Below, piece by piece: positions 59,155-64,000 of a stretch of 64,000 nt of DNA; position 1 is the first letter of the stretch; each line of letters starts with the position of its first letter. Source of the DNA: JAHEEL01 sp963785245 (GTDB lineage: Bacteria; Actinomycetota; Acidimicrobiia; Spongiisociales; UBA5794). A model generated the notes under the pieces. That model saw only the letters and a list, made by a program, of their open reading frames with translations, was not told the origin of the DNA and made no database searches. The DNA is taken from NCBI GenBank assembly GCA_963785245.1, contig CAWAUO010000005.1:67263-131262 (forward strand). Reading direction: 5' to 3'. The position numbers and the translations under genes are program-made.

Positions 59155-60120
59155 CTACGCGTCGAGCTTCCGTTCCGCCATCCCGTTGAGGATCTCGAGG
59201 ACCACGCGGTTGGCGAGGAACGCAGTGATCTGGCCCGGTCCGTCGTATGGCGGGGAGACTTCGACGACGTCCGCACCCAGGATCGGCACGTCGCGCGCAA
59301 GGCGGCGAACCGTATCGAGGAGTTGGCGCGACGTGATGCCTCCCGGTTCCGGCGTTCCCGTGCCGGGAGCCATGCCTGGATCGACGACGTCGATATCAAC
59401 CGAGATGAAGATCCCCTTCGTGTCTGCGGACGAGCACGAATCCACAGCGTCGTCGACCACGGGGCCGAGACCTCGCTCGGTGATCTCGCTCATGAGGTAG
59501 GTCTCCATGCGCTGGTCGGCCATCCACGCAACCGTCCTCCGGTCCGGCCAGTAGCCCCGCAGCCCGATCTGTACGAACCGATGACCCGGCACGGATCCCG
59601 ATTCGACAAGGCGGCGCATCGGTGTCCCGTGCCCGTGCAACTGACCGGCGTTGGTCTCTGCTGTATCGGCATGGGCATCGAAGTGGACGAGGCCGAACGA
59701 CCCGTCGCCGTGGACGCGTGCCAGGCCCGTCCCGTTGCCGTAGGTGACGGAGTGGTCGCCCCCGAGCACAATCGGGATTGCTCCGGCGGCTGCAATTCGC
59801 TCGACCGAATCGGCGAGCGTCTCGAGACCGAGTTCGAGATAGCCGGGAGCGACCTCGATGTCTCCGGCATCCACAACCGCGAGTTGCTCGAAGGGGTCGA
59901 TCCCGGTCGGGAGGTGTGGCCGATGCATGTCGGCGCCGAGATAGTCTGCCTCACGGATGGCCTTCGGTCCGAACCGGGCGCCGCCACGGTAGGTCGCGCC
60001 CCAATCGATCGGCGCTCCGAGGATGACAACGTCCGGTTTCGCTGTCGCGAGGTTCTCGATCGCGACGGTCGGAACGCCGCAGAAGCTTGGGAAGCTGGCA
60101 AATCGGTAGACGTCTGACAT
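59155..60120 (-). CDS. speB: agmatinase-type ureohydrolase
   Basis: 321 residues; ATG 60120 with GAGGT. Manganese ureohydrolase: metal motifs GGDHS (IPIVLGGDHSVTYGNG), FDAHAD and SVDIDVVDPGMAPGTGTPEPGG. The order and spacing are those of agmatinase/arginase-family enzymes; the GTGTPEPGGITSRQLL part favours agmatinase or guanidinobutyrase over arginase. Reaction: removal of urea from a guanidino compound, using two Mn2+. The exact guanidino substrate is not decided by the sequence. EamA lies upstream on the same strand, 92 bp away. Confidence 0.88.
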   Translation of the reverse strand: MSDVYRFASFPSFCGVPTVAIENLATAKPDVVILGAPIDWGATYRGGARFGPKAIREADYLGADMHRPHLPTGIDPFEQLAVVDAGDIEVAPGYLELGLETLADSVERIAAAGAIPIVLGGDHSVTYGNGTGLARVHGDGSFGLVHFDAHADTAETNAGQLHGHGTPMRRLVESGSVPGHRFVQIGLRGYWPDRRTVAWMADQRMETYLMSEITERGLGPVVDDAVDSCSSADTKGIFISVDIDVVDPGMAPGTGTPEPGGITSRQLLDTVRRLARDVPILGADVVEVSPPYDGPGQITAFLANRVVLEILNGMAERKLDA

Positions 60121-60212
60121 CGCGATACCTCGATCGTTCTGGACATGATCGCGCCGACGCTGTCGGTCGATCCCGCTGTACCCCGGATCCTACGAGGACC
60201 GTGCCCCGGAAC

Positions 60213-61166
60213 CTAGGGCGCGGTCGAATCGGTAGCTTCCCGATCGGCCCGGTTGTCGCTTCGTGAGGCCAGGAACGCCCCTGCGATCACCATCGCCACA
60301 CCGGCGACCGCGATGGGGGCCACGTCGTCTCCGCGGAACACGATGCCGAGGACGAGAGCGACGACCGGTATGAGATAGGTGATCACCGAGGCCCGGGTCG
60401 AGCCCACCCGGCCGACAAGACTCCCCATGATCACGAACGCGATGCCTGTGCCGAGCACGCCGGCGACGGCAACGGCGACGAACGGACCCCACTCGAACGT
60501 GCTGCCCGCCGTTCCGTAGAGTCCAAACGGCGCGGTCCAGATCGTCGCCAGACCGAGCATGCGTGCCATCAACGGAATCGATCCGTACGCCTGCTGGATC
60601 GGGGCAGCGATGTTCACCGCCAGTCCGTAGCAAGCGGTGGCCAGAACCACCAGCGCCACTCCGAGTGCCTCGGTGCCACCCTCACCAATCGACGGAGTAC
60701 TGATCGCGATCACTCCCGCGAAGCCGATGATGAGCCCAATCACGGTCACTCCCCGCGGGAGGCGGCGCAGCATCATCGCGGCGATGACGGCAGCGAAGAT
60801 CGGCATGGCGCCATTGAGCATGCCGGCGATCGCCGAGTTGATGTACTGCTGGGCAATCGGGAAGAGCGTGAACGGGATTGCCACCCACACCACCGACAGC
60901 ACGACGAGCCGAGGCCAGTCGGCACGCGCGACGTGTGTGGTCCGCGCAGCGGGAACAAGCCAAAGAGCTGCTGCCCCGAGGCCGACCCTGAGCAGTGTGA
61001 TCAATCCCGGCTCGAACGCCTCCAGGCCGATCGCCATCAGGAGGAACGACGATCCCCAGATGAGCGAGATGGAGATGAACAGCGTCCAGTCCATGGCGGA
61101 GAAGGCGTCGCGGTTCACTCCCTCGGACGTTGAGAGAACACTGCGCGTCTGTGGTGAGGATGCCAT
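60213..61166 (-). CDS. EamA/DMT-superfamily transporter
   Basis: 317 residues from ATG 61166. Ten hydrophobic helices as two five-helix EamA repeats: the first starts WTLFISISLIWGSSFLLMAIGLEAF, the second AIQQAYGSIPLMARMLGLATIWTAPF-like. The SSFLLMAIGLEAFEPGLITLLR opening is a standard DMT feature. Such proteins export amino acids or other metabolites. Ribosome site is not strong; MDWTLF at the helix 1 start could be an internal alternative. Confidence 0.88.
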   Translation of the reverse strand: MASSPQTRSVLSTSEGVNRDAFSAMDWTLFISISLIWGSSFLLMAIGLEAFEPGLITLLRVGLGAAALWLVPAARTTHVARADWPRLVVLSVVWVAIPFTLFPIAQQYINSAIAGMLNGAMPIFAAVIAAMMLRRLPRGVTVIGLIIGFAGVIAISTPSIGEGGTEALGVALVVLATACYGLAVNIAAPIQQAYGSIPLMARMLGLATIWTAPFGLYGTAGSTFEWGPFVAVAVAGVLGTGIAFVIMGSLVGRVGSTRASVITYLIPVVALVLGIVFRGDDVAPIAVAGVAMVIAGAFLASRSDNRADREATDSTAP

Positions 61167-61229
61167 CGGTCGAAGAACCTCTTCCGGGACAGAATCGTTG
61201 CAGATTGGGGGGAGTACCGACCGGCACGA

Positions 61230-61235
61230 TACGCT
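61230..61235 (+). promoter_or_regulatory. -10 box of leaderless ATP10-like gene
   Basis: TACGCT, 6 nt before the ATG at 61242; no ribosome site. Same hexamer and spacing as at 26605-26610. Confidence 0.5.
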
Positions 61236-61241
61236 TCGGTC

Positions 61242-61703
61242 ATGGCAGATCGATTCCCGGACACCGAAGGCACAAGCCTTTCGCTTGTGGACCACCACCT
61301 TCCCTCGACCCTGGGCGGGGTCGCGAACCTGCTCCTCATTGCCTTCCGGCAGTGGCAGCAGCGCGATGTTGATACCTGGGTGCCGACGGCGCGAGCATTG
61401 GCAGACGAGTATCCAGGGTTCCGCGTCTATGAGTTGCCGGTGATCTCGAAGCTGTACCGTCCGGTTGCCGGATTCATAGACGGCGGCATGCGGTCTGGCA
61501 TTCCGGATCCGGAAGTTCGGGACATGACGATCACGATCTATCTCGATCGGAAGCGGTTCATGCGGAACCTGAGTATCGAATCGGCCGGTGCGATCGTCCC
61601 GATGCTCGTCAAGCATGATGGTCGGATTCTGTGGCGAACGACCGGATCCATGACCGATGACGGGGCTCGGACCCTGAGACAAGCTGTCTCGGCTGCGCTG
61701 TGA
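61242..61703 (+). CDS. conserved hypothetical protein, ATP10/thioredoxin-like
   Basis: 153 residues. ANLLLIAFRQWQQRDVDTWVPTARALADEYPGFRVYELPVI with SKLYRPVAGFIDGGMRSGIPD and VRDMTITIYLDRKRFMRNLSI followed by a GRILWRTTG strand. This order resembles ATP10-like/thioredoxin-fold proteins (FQW, Y-E-L-P-V, I-R/W-R motifs). Function in bacteria is unknown. It is a leaderless gene followed by a small terminator. Confidence 0.65.
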   Translation: MADRFPDTEGTSLSLVDHHLPSTLGGVANLLLIAFRQWQQRDVDTWVPTARALADEYPGFRVYELPVISKLYRPVAGFIDGGMRSGIPDPEVRDMTITIYLDRKRFMRNLSIESAGAIVPMLVKHDGRILWRTTGSMTDDGARTLRQAVSAAL

Positions 61704-61714
61704 TGCGTGGGGCA

Positions 61715-61732
61715 TTCCGCCTGTCGGCGGAA
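61715..61732 (+). terminator. short hairpin terminator
   Basis: TTCCGCC-TGTC-GGCGGAA, 12 nt after the stop of the ATP10-like gene. Confidence 0.55.
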
Positions 61733-61849
61733 ATGGCACGGTTGCCGGCACCGCACCACGGTGTAACGGCCGTTTGACCCTGGCAGCGACGTCCAGATTG
61801 GCCATGATGGGTATTCTGGAGACAAGTCCCGAGACAAGGGGAATACGTC

Positions 61850-63229
61850 ATGAGTCCGGGACGGATTATTGCTGTTGTTGTCGGCGTGCTCGTCGGCCTG
61901 TTCGCGCTTGCGATTCTCGCCGGAGGGCTGTTCCTCACGATCGGCTCCGCACTCACGGCCGAGGACGATGGCTATTTCGACACCGCTCCGCGCCGGTTCG
62001 GGACCGAGACGGTTGCCATAGCGACCGAGGAGGCTGAGCTCGCTGCCGACCCTGCACCACCCGATAGGCTGTGGGACTTCATCGATCTCTCCGTCCGCTT
62101 CCGAGTTGAGGGGCTTGGAGACGACGTGTTCCTTGGTGTCGCGAGTGAGAGCGATGTCAACGCCTACCTGAGTTCGGCCGCGTACGAGCAGGTTCGTGAG
62201 ATCCGCCCGGGCGAGTCGGTCCGGTACCGCACGTTCTCCGGCGGCGATTCGATCGATCCGCCGGTAGACCAGAACTTCTGGGTCGCTGCGACCTCGGGAG
62301 CCGGAGCCCAGGAACTGGTGTGGGACATCACCGGCGGTACGTGGGTTGTCGTTCTGATGAACTCGGACGGCTCACCCGGCGTCTATGCCGATGTGTCGGT
62401 TGGGGCGAAGTCGGGAATCGTGCTTCCTATTGGCATCGGGATGCTGGCTTTCGGCTTACTCCTCTTCATTGTCGCCGTCGCGATCATTCTGCTCGCCGCA
62501 CTGGTCGGACGGGGTGCTGATACACCGGCGCTGGCAACCGACCTCGCGCCGTCCGTGGAACCGGTCCGCCTCGAGGCGTCGATCGATGAGCCGCTTTCGC
62601 AATGGATGTGGCTCGTGAAGTGGTTCCTCGCGATCCCGCACTTCTTCGTACTCGCGTTCCTCTGGCTCGCCTTCTTCGTGCTGACGTTCATCGCGTGGTG
62701 GGCGATCCTGTTCACAGGTCGGTATCCGCAAGGGCTGTTCACCTTCAACGTCGGGGTCATGCGCTGGACGTGGCGGGTGATGTACTACGCCGGTACCGGC
62801 GGTCTCGGAACCGACCGCTACCCGCCGTTCACGTTCGAGCCGGTGCACGACTACCCGGCGACCCTCGACGTTGCGTATCCGGAACGACTGTCGCGGGGTC
62901 TGATCTTCGTCAAGTGGCTGCTCGCTATTCCGCACTACATCGTGGTCGGGTTGTTCATGAGTGGCGTGGTCATGTGGGGTACGAGCAGTGGATGGGGAGC
63001 ACCTGTCTGGACGGGAGGGTTGATTGGAATCCTCGTGCTCGTCGCCGCCGTTGTCCTGCTGTTCACCGGCCGCTACCCGCAGCCGCTCTTCGATCTCATC
63101 ATCGGCCTGAACCGCTGGGCCACGCGGGTCGCTGCCTACGTCAGCCTGATGACCGACCAGTACCCGCCGTTCCGCCTCGATCAGGGCGGAAGTGAGCCGG
63201 AACCCGCCGATGAGCCGATGAACCCCTGA
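61850..63229 (+). CDS. DUF4389 membrane protein (two DUF4389 units)
   Basis: 459 residues; ATG 61850 with AAGGGG upstream. An N-terminal membrane helix (IIAVVVGVLVGLFALAILAG) and extracellular domain to about residue 175, a second helix about 185-210, then two DUF4389 units: LSQWMWLVKWFLAIPHFFVL...FTGRYPQGLFTFNVGVMRW and LSRGLIFVKWLLAIPHYIVVG...FTGRYPQPLFDLIIGLNRW. Each has the KW-x-LAIPH and FTGRYP motifs of the family. Function unknown; actinobacterial membrane protein. Confidence 0.9.
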   Translation: MSPGRIIAVVVGVLVGLFALAILAGGLFLTIGSALTAEDDGYFDTAPRRFGTETVAIATEEAELAADPAPPDRLWDFIDLSVRFRVEGLGDDVFLGVASESDVNAYLSSAAYEQVREIRPGESVRYRTFSGGDSIDPPVDQNFWVAATSGAGAQELVWDITGGTWVVVLMNSDGSPGVYADVSVGAKSGIVLPIGIGMLAFGLLLFIVAVAIILLAALVGRGADTPALATDLAPSVEPVRLEASIDEPLSQWMWLVKWFLAIPHFFVLAFLWLAFFVLTFIAWWAILFTGRYPQGLFTFNVGVMRWTWRVMYYAGTGGLGTDRYPPFTFEPVHDYPATLDVAYPERLSRGLIFVKWLLAIPHYIVVGLFMSGVVMWGTSSGWGAPVWTGGLIGILVLVAAVVLLFTGRYPQPLFDLIIGLNRWATRVAAYVSLMTDQYPPFRLDQGGSEPEPADEPMNP

Positions 63230-63267
63230 TGACCGCCGGTGCCGCCGCCGCTCGATGGCGGTACCGG

Positions 63268-63273
63268 TATCGT
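63268..63273 (+). promoter_or_regulatory. -10 box of leaderless PfkB kinase gene
   Basis: TATCGT, 8 nt before the ATG at 63282; no ribosome site. Confidence 0.45.
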
Positions 63274-63281
63274 CTCTGCCG

Positions 63282-64000
63282 ATGACGAACGATCCCCGCC
63301 CCTTGAAGGCGCTGATCCTGGGTAGCGTTGCGTGGAACACCATGGTGTACGTCGATGCCTTTCCTGACCCACAGCCACAGACGCTCTTCGCCCGTGGGTC
63401 GAACGAGACGGTCGGGTCCAGCGGCGCCGGCAAGGCCATGAACCTCAGGAGTCTCGGCGCCGACGCGACCTTGTGGGCGTTGGTTGGGGATGATGATGCG
63501 GGACATCGGGTTCGCCGGGCGATGGAACGCCGGGGCGTCGCGTTCATCGGCGTGACCGATCCGGAGGGCACGAGCCGCCACATCAACCTGATCGACGATG
63601 CCGGCGAGCGCATCTCGATCCTCGCAAGGACCGGCAGCGATCGACACCCCGTCGACGTGGAATCCGTTTTCGAGGCCGCCGCCACAGCCGATCTGGCGTC
63701 GGTGACGATCACGAACCACTGCCGGCCGTTCCTACCGATGCTTCGCGACTCAGGGATGCCGATTTGGGTGGACCTCCAGGACTACGACGGCATCAACCCT
63801 CACCACGATGAGTTCATCGAAGCCGCCGACCATTTCCTCATGAGTTCGGTTGCGATGCCCGACTGGCGTGAGTTCCCTGAGCGGTGCGTCATCTCGGGCG
63901 CGAGGGTGGCCATCTGCACCCACGGAGTAGACGGTGCCAGCGGGCTCACGGCTGCGGATGGTTGGGTCGACATACCCGCCGTTCCGGTGTCGAACGTCGT
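63282..64000 (+). CDS. PfkB-family sugar kinase, cut by window end
   Basis: The frame from ATG 63282 stays open to the window edge (239 residues seen). It begins KALILGSVAWNTMVYVDAF, then GSSGAGKAMNLRSLGADATLWALVGDD, the PfkB signature 1 region, and later IPVWVD-like VDLQDYD. The C-terminal ATP-anion-hole GAGD motif lies beyond the window. Known role: phosphorylation of ribose, fructose or nucleosides. Substrate unknown. Leaderless-type start. Confidence 0.85.
   Translation, partial: MTNDPRPLKALILGSVAWNTMVYVDAFPDPQPQTLFARGSNETVGSSGAGKAMNLRSLGADATLWALVGDDDAGHRVRRAMERRGVAFIGVTDPEGTSRHINLIDDAGERISILARTGSDRHPVDVESVFEAAATADLASVTITNHCRPFLPMLRDSGMPIWVDLQDYDGINPHHDEFIEAADHFLMSSVAMPDWREFPERCVISGARVAICTHGVDGASGLTAADGWVDIPAVPVSNV

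Noticed and set aside
62456..63712. 418-residue minus-strand frame over the DUF4389 gene and PfkB start
   Set aside because: Runs antisense to two convincing plus-strand genes; Arg/Glu-rich without family features.

Overview
The window is high-GC bacterial chromosome, densely coded on both strands, with no rRNA, tRNA, CRISPR array, intact insertion sequence or prophage that I can see. Gene content points to Actinomycetota, probably an Acidimicrobiia-like lineage (inference). It includes an AfsR/SARP-type regulator, a DUF664/DinB protein, a septum-formation family protein, a DUF4870 protein, a deazaflavin/F420-type nitroreductase fold, an LLM-type oxidoreductase, S-layer-homology repeats with the GCNPP...FCP signature, and many genes whose start codon sits 6-8 bases after a TAnnnT -10 box with no Shine-Dalgarno, as expected for leaderless transcripts.

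Layout. 1-4.9 kb: 3' part of an AfsR-type ATPase regulator, a small lipoprotein, a decayed lipoprotein/SGNH-hydrolase remnant, a HIT protein. 5-7 kb: TetR regulator translationally coupled to an MGT-type glycosyltransferase, with an operator-like palindrome in the promoter. 7.4-11.3 kb: a Usp+CBS protein divergent from a cation:proton antiporter with a Usp tail and its winged-helix partner. 11.8-16.5 kb: pentapeptide-repeat fragment, DUF4870, ATP-grasp enzyme, TetR+Usp pair, DoxX, small membrane protein, DUF664. 16.6-20.4 kb: a VanW wall protein with a Thr/Pro tandem-repeat tail and a divergent secreted SLH/beta-helix protein. 20.5-31.7 kb: a trimethylamine-dehydrogenase-family flavoprotein, SRPBCC, VOC, metF, OsmC, SagB-type and DDN-type redox proteins, a fused PabB-PabC, MFS, CDF and metallo-beta-lactamase-fold genes. 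31.8-34.6 kb: lon with a HAIR-like upstream repeat, then a 50-residue Cys-motif protein. 35-44.8 kb: Bcr/CflA-type MFS, RNase Z-like hydrolase, DMSO-reductase/BisC-type molybdoenzyme, PadR with an 18-bp palindrome, aldo/keto reductase, an iodotyrosine-deiodinase-like flavoprotein, small membrane proteins. 44.9-51.4 kb: septum-formation protein, an ABC ATPase, a MacB-type ABC ATPase + FtsX-like permease pair, a dispersed repeat after two of these genes, and a GNAT gene with two in-frame stops. 51.4-64 kb: exonuclease, AraC-type regulator, LLM oxidoreductase, YccF, DUF4332, PNPOx-like, methyltransferase, thioesterase, a two-fold repeated membrane protein, agmatinase-type ureohydrolase, EamA, ATP10-like protein, DUF4389 protein, and a PfkB kinase cut by the window end.

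The genes form many short units rather than one large pathway. I did not find a single multi-gene novel system. The most notable signals are the leaderless promoter set, including two promoters with identical hexamers and spacing (TTGACG-N18-TAGTAT); the dispersed inverted-repeat element after ABC genes; the iodotyrosine-deiodinase-like enzyme with its Glu/Tyr/Lys triad; the TMADH-type enzyme with the FMN-linking Cys; and several genes in decay. All family assignments come from reading the sequence and remembered family features; no database search was run.
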